Positions 1 through 7,438 of a stretch of DNA of 43,934 bases are shown here, piece after piece. A program made the position numbers and the translations under genes. The notes beneath the pieces are model-generated. The model was not told where the DNA came from and did not search any database. It was given only the letters and a program-made list of their open reading frames with translations. Numbering within the stretch: the stretch's first letter is position 1; every line of letters starts with the position of its first letter. Location of the stretch: positions 1 to 43,934 of the IMG/VR virus record IMGVR_UViG_3300031766_000903; one strand, given 5' to 3'. This DNA is from a virus.

Positions 1-4
1 AAAG

Positions 5-166
5 ATGATCGACCGACAAAGTAAAGAAGGCGGGCTAACAGATAAAGAGCTACAAGAATATTTAGATAAAGGCGGTAAGATTACTGTTTGCGAGCCAGGC
101 GCACGTACTGAAGAAATTGAGTACACGGGCGGGTTCTATGGCAAAAAGAAAAAGAAAAAAGAATAA
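5..166 (+). CDS. Small basic-tailed hypothetical protein, possibly 5'-partial
   Basis: The reading frame gives 53 residues from an ATG at base 5 (MIDRQSKEGG...) and ends in a lysine-rich tail (GFYGKKKKKKE). The frame is open to the window edge, so the true start may lie upstream. It contains one central Cys (ITVCEPGA). The TAA stop overlaps the ATG of the next gene by one base, as expected in a compact phage operon. I do not recognise a family with a known role. Confidence 0.55.
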   Translation: MIDRQSKEGGLTDKELQEYLDKGGKITVCEPGARTEEIEYTGGFYGKKKKKKE

Positions 167-330
167 TGATACGTTGGTATGACTATCCTACGGCTGTAGT
201 GTACGCATATCTTATGATGTACTTTTTCTTTACAATTCCTATATTTGGTGCTATAATAGCATATGTAATATACGATGTATTATGGGGTAAGGTATATTGC
301 GAGTTTAGATTACAACAGGAAAACACATGA
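166..330 (+). CDS. Small membrane protein, 54 aa
   Basis: MIRWYDYPTA... is followed by one long hydrophobic stretch (about residues 11-40, rich in Y, F and I), so this is a single-pass inner-membrane peptide or a tight hairpin. It overlaps the upstream stop by one base and its own TGA overlaps the next ATG (ATGA). That translational coupling is the main support for its being real. Function is unknown. A possible sigma-70 promoter for the next genes lies inside it. Confidence 0.55.
   Translation: MIRWYDYPTAVVYAYLMMYFFFTIPIFGAIIAYVIYDVLWGKVYCEFRLQQENT
229..257 (+). promoter_or_regulatory. Candidate sigma-70 promoter inside a small membrane gene
   Basis: TTTACA at 229-234, a 17-bp spacer and TATAAT at 252-257 differ from the bacterial housekeeping consensus at one position. 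Transcription would start near 264, ahead of the 327 gene and gp44. It lies inside a coding region, so chance is possible in AT-rich DNA. Confidence 0.4.
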
Positions 331-530
331 CATCATTTACAAAAATTGATATGGTAGTAGAAATGATCTCAGATCATTATGAAATGATCGGTGAAGAAAT
401 GCCTTTAGCAACTAATGCTGTTGAATTTAACAAACACAGTTTGAAAGACTTAGATAAAGTTTTAGATCAAATTGAGCTAGATCCTGACTGGGAAGCTAGA
501 CTAAGAAATATTATTGAGGATAACAAATGA
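327..530 (+). CDS. Acidic hypothetical protein, 67 aa
   Basis: This small acidic, mostly helical protein (MTSFTKIDMVVEMISDHYEM...) has no Cys and no membrane segment. It is ATGA-coupled to both the upstream membrane gene and the downstream clamp loader, so it belongs to that transcription unit. The small clamp-loader subunit gp62 is expected near gp44 in T4-like phages, but this protein is too short and I see no similarity to it. Role unknown. Confidence 0.6.
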   Translation: MTSFTKIDMVVEMISDHYEMIGEEMPLATNAVEFNKHSLKDLDKVLDQIELDPDWEARLRNIIEDNK

Positions 531-1441
531 AAGAATTATGGGTAGAGAAGTACCGTCCAAAAACAGTAGATGGTTATGTATTCCGAGATGATGCACAACG
601 TAATCAAGTAAATACTTGGATTAAAGATAAGACTATTCCGCATTTATTGTTTAGTGGTAACGCAGGTATTGGTAAGACAACACTTGCGAAATTGCTTTTT
701 AATGAGCTTGATACTAATCCATTAGACATACTAGAGATTAACGCAAGTCGTACAAACTCAGTAGATGATGTACGTGACAAGATTGTAAACTTTGTACAAA
801 TGATTCCATTTGGTGACTTTAAGGTTGTACTACTTGATGAGGCTGATTACTTGTCGCCTAACGCACAGGCAGCACTACGTGGTGTGATGGAGGAGTACCA
901 TACAACAGCAAGATTCATTCTAACTTGTAACTATCCCAACAGAGTTATTCCAGCTATCCACAGCAGATGTCAAGGCTTTCATATTGCTAAGATTGACCAA
1001 ACAGAGTTTACTGCTAGAGTTGCAGAGATCCTTATTACAGAAGGTGTAACTCCAGACTTGGATACACTTGATACATATGTAAAAGGTACATATCCAGACT
1101 TGCGCAAGTGTATCAACACAGTACAAATGAACAGTGTGGACGGTGTGCTAAATAGGCCCAATGAAGGCGACACAGGCGAAAGCGACTGGAAGCTGGAAAT
1201 GGTAGAACTATTTAAAGCAGGCAAAATACAAGAAGCACGTAAACTGTTGTGTGGTGCAATTCGTCCAGAAGAGATGGAAGAAGTATATCGTTGGTTATAT
1301 GACAATATTGAATTGTTCGGATCTGAAGAACAACAGGATACAGCAGTGCTAACTATTAAACAGGGTATGGTTGATCATACTCTTGTAGTAGATCCAGAAA
1401 TTAATTTGGCTGCTACTCTTATTAGATTAGCGAGGATTTAA
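527..1441 (+). CDS. 44: Clamp loader large subunit (gp44-like AAA+ ATPase)
   Basis: This is a 304-residue RFC-type AAA+ ATPase that would load the phage sliding clamp at primer-template junctions. The Walker A motif GNAGIGKT is at residues 44-51 and Walker B VVLLDEAD at 100-107. The sensor-1 Asn lies in ILTCNYPN at 131-138, and the SRC arginine finger (HSRC) is at 145-148. Length and motif order match T4 gp44. The start overlaps the upstream stop (ATGA). Its partner gp62 is not next door; an oxygenase follows directly, and the probable clamp gene is 28 kb away at 29720. Confidence 0.93.
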   Translation: MKELWVEKYRPKTVDGYVFRDDAQRNQVNTWIKDKTIPHLLFSGNAGIGKTTLAKLLFNELDTNPLDILEINASRTNSVDDVRDKIVNFVQMIPFGDFKVVLLDEADYLSPNAQAALRGVMEEYHTTARFILTCNYPNRVIPAIHSRCQGFHIAKIDQTEFTARVAEILITEGVTPDLDTLDTYVKGTYPDLRKCINTVQMNSVDGVLNRPNEGDTGESDWKLEMVELFKAGKIQEARKLLCGAIRPEEMEEVYRWLYDNIELFGSEEQQDTAVLTIKQGMVDHTLVVDPEINLAATLIRLARI

Positions 1442-2169
1442 TGAAGAAAGAATCAATGTTAGCAGTACCAGGTGATTCGCATACGCTATTTCCGCAGTTT
1501 GCATTTACATTTAGATACAGAGATTGGCCTTTTGACAAAAAAGCAATTATGGATGCTATATACGACAGCGTTGATAAACAAGAAAAAGATATCGATAGTG
1601 ACATTGCACCTAACGCAAAGACAAAGGGTCTTAAAGAAAGCAAATTTGACTTTGTAGATAGAGGAGATCAATACCCTGTATTAAATAAAGTAAAGAGCTT
1701 TATGAAACAAGCAGTTCTAGAAGTAGTTCATCATGCATTACCGCATGAAGGTAAAGAATATGCATTACCGCTTGGGCTAGATGTAGATTGTGTAATACAA
1801 GACAGTTGGTATCATGTAACAAACGATTTAGGATCACACAGTGTTCATTCACATGGTGGTTCAAGTTGGAGTGGTATTTTTTATATTAATACAAAAGAAT
1901 GTGACGTAGAAACAGGTAACGGTATTAATAAATTTTATAATGTGCATAGTGTAAACGGACAAGGTGATGCAGGTAGTATGTGGTATGCACAAAACAATGT
2001 GTTTAGTTTACAACCTAAAGACGGATTGTTAGTAGTATTTCCTAGTTGGGTACATCATGACGGAACTGCTTATCAAGGCGAAGAGGACAGAGTATTAATT
2101 AGTTTTAATAGTGTTGTGTTACCTGTTGAAGAAGTAGAATCAATGAGGAGATATGATGAAAGTAAATAA
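1441..2169 (+). CDS. 2OG-Fe(II) oxygenase, TIGR02466-like (first of four)
   Basis: The 242-residue protein matches the phage 2OG-FeII_Oxy_5 pattern. A His-rich iron-binding stretch HSVHSHGGSSWSGIFYIN spans residues 133-150. The distal His lies in FPSWVHHDG (200-208), and a 2-oxoglutarate-binding Arg follows in DRVLISFN (R217). Such enzymes couple 2-oxoglutarate decarboxylation to hydroxylation; the substrate is unknown. Its ATG overlaps the gp44 stop by one base, and a second paralogue starts inside its 3' end. The pair may act together. Confidence 0.78.
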   Translation: MKKESMLAVPGDSHTLFPQFAFTFRYRDWPFDKKAIMDAIYDSVDKQEKDIDSDIAPNAKTKGLKESKFDFVDRGDQYPVLNKVKSFMKQAVLEVVHHALPHEGKEYALPLGLDVDCVIQDSWYHVTNDLGSHSVHSHGGSSWSGIFYINTKECDVETGNGINKFYNVHSVNGQGDAGSMWYAQNNVFSLQPKDGLLVVFPSWVHHDGTAYQGEEDRVLISFNSVVLPVEEVESMRRYDESK

Positions 2170-2833
2170 ATTTCCTTGGACTAAAGTACAGACGATTAAC
2201 GAAGCAAGTCCAATACTACATATCAAAAATGCAATACCAAAACCACATGCACTTGAAATAGGTCAAGCAATTATTGATATTTCAAAAGATCCTACATACA
2301 AAGATATGTCAAACTTAAACACTGATAGCAATTCAGGTTGTTGGAGAGGAAAGCCGCACCTAAGCGATCACATGACACACGAACACAAGTTCTTTTTAAG
2401 TGAACTAATGATGGCATGTTCTCTCGAATATAAAGAAGCAATAACTAAATTAGTAGACGGCGAGCTCAAACATAGAGTATCAGAAGACTGGCAACAAGCG
2501 ACAAATAGAATGGTATTTGATGCTTGGTCAAATGTGAATGAACCAGGATCTGGAAATATAGCACACAGTCATTCACACAATTTTTTAAGCGGTGTTGTAT
2601 ATTTCCATTCAACAGGCACCGGCGGTATTAATTTTCAACCGCAAAACTATCTTATGGGATCATCACATCATCTTTGGCCATGGCACGGCGTTAGTCGCTA
2701 TGAACCTGATGATGGAGATGTTATTGTTTTTCCGAGCTATTTGGTTCACGATGTCGAGTCTAATCCACACGAATCTAGACAAAGAGTGAACATGGCTTTT
2801 AACGCACGAGTAATGGATATGGAACCTTTATGA
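2153..2833 (+). CDS. 2OG-Fe(II) oxygenase, TIGR02466-like (second of four)
   Basis: This 226-residue paralogue is of the same family as its neighbour. [17 protein letters not shown] (135-151) supplies the metal-site histidines. [13 protein letters not shown] (190-202) has the distal His, and [12 protein letters not shown] (208-219) the 2OG-binding Arg. It starts at tandem ATG codons behind GAGG at about 2146-2149, inside the upstream gene. The first 110 residues diverge from the neighbour, so it is not a recent duplication. Substrate unknown. Confidence 0.78.
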   Translation: MMKVNKFPWTKVQTINEASPILHIKNAIPKPHALEIGQAIIDISKDPTYKDMSNLNTDSNSGCWRGKPHLSDHMTHEHKFFLSELMMACSLEYKEAITKLVDGELKHRVSEDWQQATNRMVFDAWSNVNEPGSGNIAHSHSHNFLSGVVYFHSTGTGGINFQPQNYLMGSSHHLWPWHGVSRYEPDDGDVIVFPSYLVHDVESNPHESRQRVNMAFNARVMDMEPL

Positions 2834-3183
2834 CATACTTAGTAACAGATAATTGTATTAAATGTAAACATATGGACTGTGTAGCAGTATGCCCAGTAGA
2901 TTGTTTTTACGAAGGGGAAAACATGCTAGTTATACATCCAGACGAATGTATTGACTGTGGAGTGTGTGAACCTGAATGTCCTGTAGATGCTATTATACCA
3001 GATGGTATGTTAGATCCTGCAGAAGCAACTAGATGGGAAGAACACAATCGCAAGTATAGTGAACTATGGCCTGTAATTACAGAAGTAAGACCAGATGACG
3101 TTCCGGCAGATGCAAAAGATTGGGACGGAGTACCCAACAAATTAGAAGAACATTTTAGCGAAGCAGCTGGCAAAGGAGACTAA
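2830..3183 (+). CDS. fdxA: Seven-iron (3Fe-4S/4Fe-4S) ferredoxin, FdxA-like
   Basis: This 117-residue electron carrier has nine cysteines at 9, 12, 17, 21, 25, 40, 43, 46 and 50. The spacing is that of Azotobacter ferredoxin I and FdxA. In that family one set binds a 3Fe-4S cluster, another a 4Fe-4S cluster, and two Cys are free. The C-terminal extension ([11 protein letters not shown], near 97-107) is also typical of bacterial FdxA. The start overlaps the upstream stop (ATGA). It sits between oxygenases and DHFR/ThyA. Possible clients are the phage radical-SAM QueE or a host reductase, but the sequence does not show which. It looks host-derived. Confidence 0.9.
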   Translation: MTYLVTDNCIKCKHMDCVAVCPVDCFYEGENMLVIHPDECIDCGVCEPECPVDAIIPDGMLDPAEATRWEEHNRKYSELWPVITEVRPDDVPADAKDWDGVPNKLEEHFSEAAGKGD

Positions 3184-3372
3184 ATGCCTATGAATCACGG
3201 CGCAAAGCCCAAAGACGATGAACTAGAACGTATGAAAGCAGAGTATCTTGCTAAGGGCGGAGAGGTTACCAAAGGCAAAACAAAGCCAATGCCACACGAA
3301 CTTGGACTTAGTAACAGCAGTTGGGGAAATAAACTAACTAAAGCTGAGAAGGATGCGAAGGAGGGTAAATGA
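3184..3372 (+). CDS. Small hydrophilic hypothetical protein, 62 aa
   Basis: The protein is Lys/Glu-rich with no Cys and no membrane segment (MPMNHGAKPKDDELERMKAE...). It starts directly after the ferredoxin stop, and its TGA overlaps the DHFR ATG, so it is translated with the nucleotide-metabolism operon. It looks partly disordered. I do not recognise it. Confidence 0.6.
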   Translation: MPMNHGAKPKDDELERMKAEYLAKGGEVTKGKTKPMPHELGLSNSSWGNKLTKAEKDAKEGK

Positions 3373-3857
3373 TTAAAGCAATATTAGCATGTGACGATTA
3401 TGGCGGTGTTAGTAAGAATGGTACATTACCTTGGCCGCACAACTCTACAGACCTAAAATGGTTTAAAGAAAATACAGCAGAGCAAGTTGTAGTTATGGGA
3501 TCTACAACTTGGGAAGATCCGCATATGCCTCGTCCGTTACCTAAGCGTATTAATGTACTAGCAACTTCCCGCAAGGATGATTACCCAGGTGCTGACGATT
3601 ATATCAACGGAGACCTAATAGAACAAGTTGATTTACTACAAAAGAAATATTTAGACAAAGAAATTTGGATTATTGGTGGTCCAAAAATTATAGAACAAAC
3701 TCTAGATATTATTGATGAGTTTTATCTAAGTAATATTCCCGGTGCTTATGCGTGTGATACATTTCTACCTATAGATAGTATACAAGAAAAATTTACAGAA
3801 ATCTGGAAGGAAGATCATCCAGCAGTTACATTTAAAATTTATGAAAAGAGAAAATAA
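3369..3857 (+). CDS. folA: Dihydrofolate reductase
   Basis: The 162-residue enzyme would reduce dihydrofolate with NADPH, recycling the product of the neighbouring thymidylate synthase. It shows the DHFR N-terminal strand MIKAILACDDYGGVS, the PWP turn at 21-23, an acidic active-site residue at D28 (STDLKWFK), VVMGSTTWE at 41-49 and the cofactor-binding IIGGPKI at 101-107. Length is normal for the family. Its stop abuts the thyA ATG with no gap, the usual phage frd-td pairing. Confidence 0.9.
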   Translation: MIKAILACDDYGGVSKNGTLPWPHNSTDLKWFKENTAEQVVVMGSTTWEDPHMPRPLPKRINVLATSRKDDYPGADDYINGDLIEQVDLLQKKYLDKEIWIIGGPKIIEQTLDIIDEFYLSNIPGAYACDTFLPIDSIQEKFTEIWKEDHPAVTFKIYEKRK

Positions 3858-4724
3858 ATGAAGCAATACTTAGATTCATTACAATATATTTTAGATAACG
3901 GCACTGACAAACAAGATAGAACAGGTGTTGGAACCCGCAGTGTGTTTGGGCACCAAATGCGTTTTGATTTACGTAATGAGTTTCCTGCTGTTACTACAAA
4001 GAAACTTGCTTGGAAAGCAGTAGTAAGTGAATTGCTTTGGATGCTAGAAGGCAGTGCAGACGAACGTAGACTAGCAGAAATATTATACGATAAGCCTAGA
4101 GAAGATCTAGTAGGCAAAAACACTATATGGACTGCTAATGCTGATGCTCAGGCAAAAGATTTAGGTTATGTTAATACAGACACTATAAAAGACCTAGGCC
4201 CTGTGTATGGACATCAATGGCGAAGCTGGGACGCAGAACTAGGACATGTAGATCAAATAGCAGAAGTGTTAGAAAATTTGTATCATAACCCAGATAGTAG
4301 ACGACATATTGTAAGTGCATGGAATGCTGATAGAGTAAATGTAATGGCACTACCTCCGTGTCATACTATGTTTCAGTTTAATGTAACAAACGGAGAACTG
4401 AGTTGTCAGTTATATCAGCGTTCAGCAGATATGTTCTTAGGTGTTCCATTTAATATTGCTAGTTATAGTTTGCTTACACATATGTTTGCACAACTATTGG
4501 ATTTAGAAGTAGGTGATTTTGTTTGGACAGGTGGCGATTGTCACATATATCAAAATCACTTTGATCAAGTACAACAGCAATTAGAGCGTACACCAAGAAA
4601 AGGTCCTACACTAGAAATACCTTTCTTTTCAAACTTAGATGAAATTAAGAATTCAAAAGTTGCAGACTATAAACTTATTGATTATAATCCAATGGATAGT
4701 ATAGCAGCGCCAATGGCAGTATGA
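3858..4724 (+). CDS. thyA: Thymidylate synthase ThyA
   Basis: This folate-dependent enzyme turns dUMP into dTMP. The 288 residues hold the phosphate-binding Arg in DRTGVGTRS (R21), the catalytic Cys168 in LPPCHTMFQFNV, LYQRSADMFLGVPFNI (185-200) and the TGGDCHIYQNH segment (224-234). No active-site residue is missing. It lies directly behind DHFR and feeds DNA synthesis in an AT-rich phage. The stop overlaps the next small ORF by four bases. Confidence 0.96.
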   Translation: MKQYLDSLQYILDNGTDKQDRTGVGTRSVFGHQMRFDLRNEFPAVTTKKLAWKAVVSELLWMLEGSADERRLAEILYDKPREDLVGKNTIWTANADAQAKDLGYVNTDTIKDLGPVYGHQWRSWDAELGHVDQIAEVLENLYHNPDSRRHIVSAWNADRVNVMALPPCHTMFQFNVTNGELSCQLYQRSADMFLGVPFNIASYSLLTHMFAQLLDLEVGDFVWTGGDCHIYQNHFDQVQQQLERTPRKGPTLEIPFFSNLDEIKNSKVADYKLIDYNPMDSIAAPMAV

Positions 4725-4951
4725 TGGGAGCGAACTGGCAAAAGGATCGCCATGATGAACATCATGAAGAAAAGTTTGCATGGTGGCCGGTACGTAGTAC
4801 ATTTAACAAAAAACGTATATGGTTATCTAAATATCATATAGTACATATTTTATATGACGACACAGGTAAACCTCCTGTCAAAGGATGGAGTTGGCCGTTA
4901 GTATACACAAAAAATGAATATCTAATGTTGTTGATAAGGAATGGCGTTTGA
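4721..4951 (+). CDS. Hypothetical protein, 76 aa
   Basis: This is a tryptophan- and histidine-rich basic protein (MMGANWQKDRHDEHHEEKFAWW...). Its ATG overlaps the thyA stop and its TGA overlaps the TTG start of the next ORF. The WPVRSTFNKKRIWLSKYHIV segment looks like a beta-hairpin. No family recognised. Confidence 0.6.
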   Translation: MMGANWQKDRHDEHHEEKFAWWPVRSTFNKKRIWLSKYHIVHILYDDTGKPPVKGWSWPLVYTKNEYLMLLIRNGV

Positions 4952-5154
4952 CTGGTAAGTCTCATATTAGAGGCTATCTCAAACAATACGAGTTTGATGT
5001 GCCGCTACATACTAAAGGAATAATGGCACACGATTTAGACTGGTGTAATGAAGCGTGTAAAAAAGAGTTTGGCTGGTACTTCAAAGATGATATGTGTATA
5101 GCAACATTTGAAAGCAGTACAGACGCACTCCTTTTTACACTAGCAAGGTTGTAA
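4948..5154 (+). CDS. Hypothetical protein with TTG start, 68 aa
   Basis: Translation most likely begins at TTG 4948, overlapping the upstream TGA, with AAGGA at about 4937-4941 as ribosome-binding site. No in-frame ATG lies nearby. The protein ends in a compact WYFKDDMCIATFESSTDALLF segment, which resembles conserved small proteins of marine myoviruses. It ends five bases before the 3' end of the convergent phoH gene. Confidence 0.55.
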   Translation: MTGKSHIRGYLKQYEFDVPLHTKGIMAHDLDWCNEACKKEFGWYFKDDMCIATFESSTDALLFTLARL

Positions 5155-5159
5155 CTAAG

Positions 5160-5882
5160 TTACTCGTCGCCGTAGACTTTTAATATTTCTTTCACTGCAT
5201 TGTGTCTTTCAATGTCTCCTTGTGCAAAGTGGACTATGTCCAAATGGGTTGCTTCGCTCTTTTCTAGAAGGTTCGTAAAGTCAATAAGTCCATTATCTTT
5301 GATCCTATCAGCTTGTGCTAAATCGCCTGTTACAGCCATCATAGATCCTTCACCTAAACGTGTTAATAACATTTTCATTTGATTAGGTGTTGCGTTTTGC
5401 ATTTCATCAGCTAATATAAAGCTGTTTTTGAATGTGCGTCCACGCATGTATGCTAAAGGTGCTATTTCAATAATACCTTCCTCTATCATACCTTCGATTT
5501 CTCGAGCGTTAAAATATTCTCTCAAAACGTCAAATATTGGCCTAGTCCATGGTGCCATTTTCTGTTCAAGCGTACCAGGCAAAAAGCCTAGGTCCTCATC
5601 AACAGACACCGCAGGTCTAGTTACAATAATTTTATCTATAACACCTTCCTTAAATTGTTTTACAGCTACTTGCACAGCTAAGAGTGTCTTACCCGTACCT
5701 GCCGGTCCAATGCCAAAGACAATGTCTTTTTGTAGATCTAGCAATTTGATAACGTAGCTTTCTTGATTTTTGTTTCTAGGAAGTATAGTTACTTTTGTTT
5801 TCTTTTGGAAAGGTTTGATGTCAACTACATTTGCGTAGTTAAAGTTTGAATGTTGCTTTGCAGCTCTCTTCTTTGCTCCCAT
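5160..5882 (-). CDS. phoH: PhoH-like P-loop ATPase
   Basis: This 240-residue PhoH-family ATPase is common in marine phages. It has Walker A GPAGTGKT at 59-66, Walker B ILADEMQN at 156-163 and the MAVTGDLAQAD sensor-like segment near 182-192. Biochemical work on the family points to RNA helicase or nuclease-linked functions, but its role in phage is open. It is the only minus-strand gene in the window. It has a strong Shine-Dalgarno (AAGGAGGA, complement of 5887-5894) and its own upstream region shared with the divergent 6025 gene. Confidence 0.92.
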   Translation of the reverse strand: MGAKKRAAKQHSNFNYANVVDIKPFQKKTKVTILPRNKNQESYVIKLLDLQKDIVFGIGPAGTGKTLLAVQVAVKQFKEGVIDKIIVTRPAVSVDEDLGFLPGTLEQKMAPWTRPIFDVLREYFNAREIEGMIEEGIIEIAPLAYMRGRTFKNSFILADEMQNATPNQMKMLLTRLGEGSMMAVTGDLAQADRIKDNGLIDFTNLLEKSEATHLDIVHFAQGDIERHNAVKEILKVYGDE

Positions 5883-5942
5883 TAAGTCCTCCTTAGTATA
5901 GGAATTCGTAGGTAGTATGTCATAGACATTTTGCCTACATTG

Positions 5943-5950
5943 TATTTATC
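5943..5950 (-). promoter_or_regulatory. Late-type promoter element GATAAATA for phoH
   Basis: The complement reads GATAAATA, close to the T4 late consensus TATAAATA. By the T4 rule (octamer at -13 to -6) transcription would start at 5937, giving a leader of about 54 bases before the phoH ATG. The same octamer occurs on the + strand 37 bases away, making a divergent pair. Confidence 0.5.
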
Positions 5951-5986
5951 GAGCGAGAAAAAAATAAAAGTAATCATATAAAAAGC

Positions 5987-5994
5987 GATAAATA
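5987..5994 (+). promoter_or_regulatory. Late-type promoter element GATAAATA
   Basis: GATAAATA is followed by ACTATA, so the predicted start is an A at 6000, 25 bases before the 6025 gene. It fits the shared pattern TAAATA-5 nt-A seen at other late-gene boundaries in the window. Confidence 0.6.
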
Positions 5995-6024
5995 ACTATA
6001 AGAACAGAATATTGGAAACTTAAT

Positions 6025-6561
6025 ATGCAAGATGTTTTAGATATCATTAAGAATGTTGAAACTGTTTACGGTTCGAATACAGCATTCACAGTACTAAAAG
6101 ACTTTGAAAGAGTCTTAGACGAATTGGACATATATGTCTATAAGAATTGGGAGGATGGCGAATTAGCCGAAGGTCCTAATATTGAAAGACACTGGGTATC
6201 ATGTACGTTTATGTGGCCAGCAGAAAAAATGCCAGACCCAATGGGCGGCAAACGTTTGTTAGATTATGACTGTAAAGTTAAGTATAGCAAGTCATCAATG
6301 ATTCAGCCACGTAAGATACGTAAACCTGATGATATTCGCCCTGGATCAAAAAAGGGTAAATTAGACAAACTACCAATATGGCTTGTAGAAATACAAATGC
6401 CTAAGAAACTTATTGTAGACATCTATACAGGATACGCTGAAGAAGTGTATGCTAAACTTGATAGTGGTGGAGACGAAAATATCACACCAGAAGCTGATCC
6501 AGTAGATGCAGTAGCAGCTCCAGCAGCTCCGGCAGCACCTGCGGAGGCACCAGCAGTATAA
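6025..6561 (+). CDS. Conserved phage hypothetical protein with Ala/Pro-rich tail
   Basis: This 178-residue protein is led by a late-type promoter. The first 145 residues look globular and contain a HWVSCTFMWP segment. The last 25 are a low-complexity Ala/Pro tail (repeats of APAAP), a likely flexible linker or tether. It is ATGA-like coupled to the 6561 gene. Similar proteins occur in marine T4-like phages, but I know no assigned role; structural or assembly functions are possible because of its late position. Confidence 0.6.
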   Translation: MQDVLDIIKNVETVYGSNTAFTVLKDFERVLDELDIYVYKNWEDGELAEGPNIERHWVSCTFMWPAEKMPDPMGGKRLLDYDCKVKYSKSSMIQPRKIRKPDDIRPGSKKGKLDKLPIWLVEIQMPKKLIVDIYTGYAEEVYAKLDSGGDENITPEADPVDAVAAPAAPAAPAEAPAV

Positions 6562-7277
6562 TGGGACTACGTGAAAAAGATTTAAGAAGTATGGTGTATG
6601 ATATTTTTGAGATTGATTCGTTTGCATCTAAGATGGGCGAAGACAAAGATATTGTTACTGTAAGTTTTAGTGTTAAAGATCAACTTGCTGCTCAAGATTT
6701 AGAGAGCTTTATTGAAAAAGGTTATGCTTGGGTATTAGATGCAGATTCTACAGAAGGTGAACAAGCAGACGGTACATATAAAGTGTTTGTTGAACTAGCA
6801 AGAGATGAACAAGCAAGAGACAATATTATGGAACTTGCAGACGGTGTACAAAAATTAGGTGATATTGAAAATCTAAAGTTTAGATATTACAAAAATTGGA
6901 AGTCAAAGGATCTAAGTAGCGAAGCATTAGAAGAAATGCTACCAATTGACCCTGAGAACTATGGTATTAAAGTAGACGAATCAAACTTACAAAACTACAA
7001 AAATTTCTTTAACAGAAGTTTTGTAGAAAATATTGATATGTGGGATGATGTTCTAAGAATATCAAAAAAGTATGCAGACCCATTACACTTTAGATTTGTA
7101 GATGTAGGACCTACACAGCAAACACTTGATGCTATTAAAGAAAGTTTTAATGCTGACGACTTTGCAGAGATAATATTCTTATCTAAATATATTGGTGATT
7201 ACAATATTACCAAATACGGCAATAAACTAACATTTGAAAATGCCGGAACAACTGTAGTGTTAGAACGCATTACATAA
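6561..7277 (+). CDS. Conserved phage hypothetical protein, 238 aa
   Basis: The protein is acidic with mixed alpha/beta character (MGLREKDLRSMVYDIFEIDS...) and has no Cys or membrane segment. Its ATG overlaps the upstream stop by one base, so the two are co-translated. It appears to have two similar-sized halves. I recognise it only as a protein conserved among T4-like marine phages. Its TAA stop lies inside the next late-promoter octamer. Confidence 0.6.
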   Translation: MGLREKDLRSMVYDIFEIDSFASKMGEDKDIVTVSFSVKDQLAAQDLESFIEKGYAWVLDADSTEGEQADGTYKVFVELARDEQARDNIMELADGVQKLGDIENLKFRYYKNWKSKDLSSEALEEMLPIDPENYGIKVDESNLQNYKNFFNRSFVENIDMWDDVLRISKKYADPLHFRFVDVGPTQQTLDAIKESFNADDFAEIIFLSKYIGDYNITKYGNKLTFENAGTTVVLERIT

Positions 7278-7280
7278 ATA
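7273..7280 (+). promoter_or_regulatory. Late-type promoter CATAAATA, predicted leaderless start
   Basis: CATAAATA is followed by CCAGC and then ATG at 7286. With T4 spacing, +1 is the A of that ATG. The TAA stop of the upstream gene (7275-7277) is embedded in the octamer. Confidence 0.6.
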
Positions 7281-7285
7281 CCAGC

Positions 7286-7438
7286 ATGAACACTTGTAAT
7301 AATTGCGGACACGGTTCACATTGCGGTGTACCGCTTCAACGAGAAGAAAAAGATTACAACGGCAACCTGTATATGATAAAGGTTTGTGACTGTTGCCGCT
7401 GTACAAGATGCCAGCAGAAGGAACAAACAAATGGCTAA
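7286..7438 (+). CDS. Cys-rich small zinc-ribbon-like protein, 50 aa
   Basis: The peptide MNTCNNCGHGSHC... has eight Cys. A CxxC plus HxxxHC cluster lies at residues 4-13, and a second CDCCRCTRC cluster at 34-42. This spacing suggests one or two zinc sites. It sits between a late promoter and the endolysin, overlapping the endolysin ATG by eight bases. The predicted late transcript begins exactly at its ATG. Function unknown; it could be a leader ORF coupled to lysis-gene translation. Confidence 0.55.
   Translation: MNTCNNCGHGSHCGVPLQREEKDYNGNLYMIKVCDCCRCTRCQQKEQTNG

Noticed and set aside
5151-5163. GTAAC-TAA-GTTAC inverted repeat at the convergent thyA-side/phoH ends, as a bidirectional terminator
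   Set aside because: The stem is only five base pairs and no T-run follows on either strand.
5895-5923. Sigma-70-like boxes for phoH on the minus strand (ATGACA-17-TATACT)
   Set aside because: Transcription would start at about 5888, cutting off most of the strong Shine-Dalgarno, so it is probably chance; the late-type element fits better.
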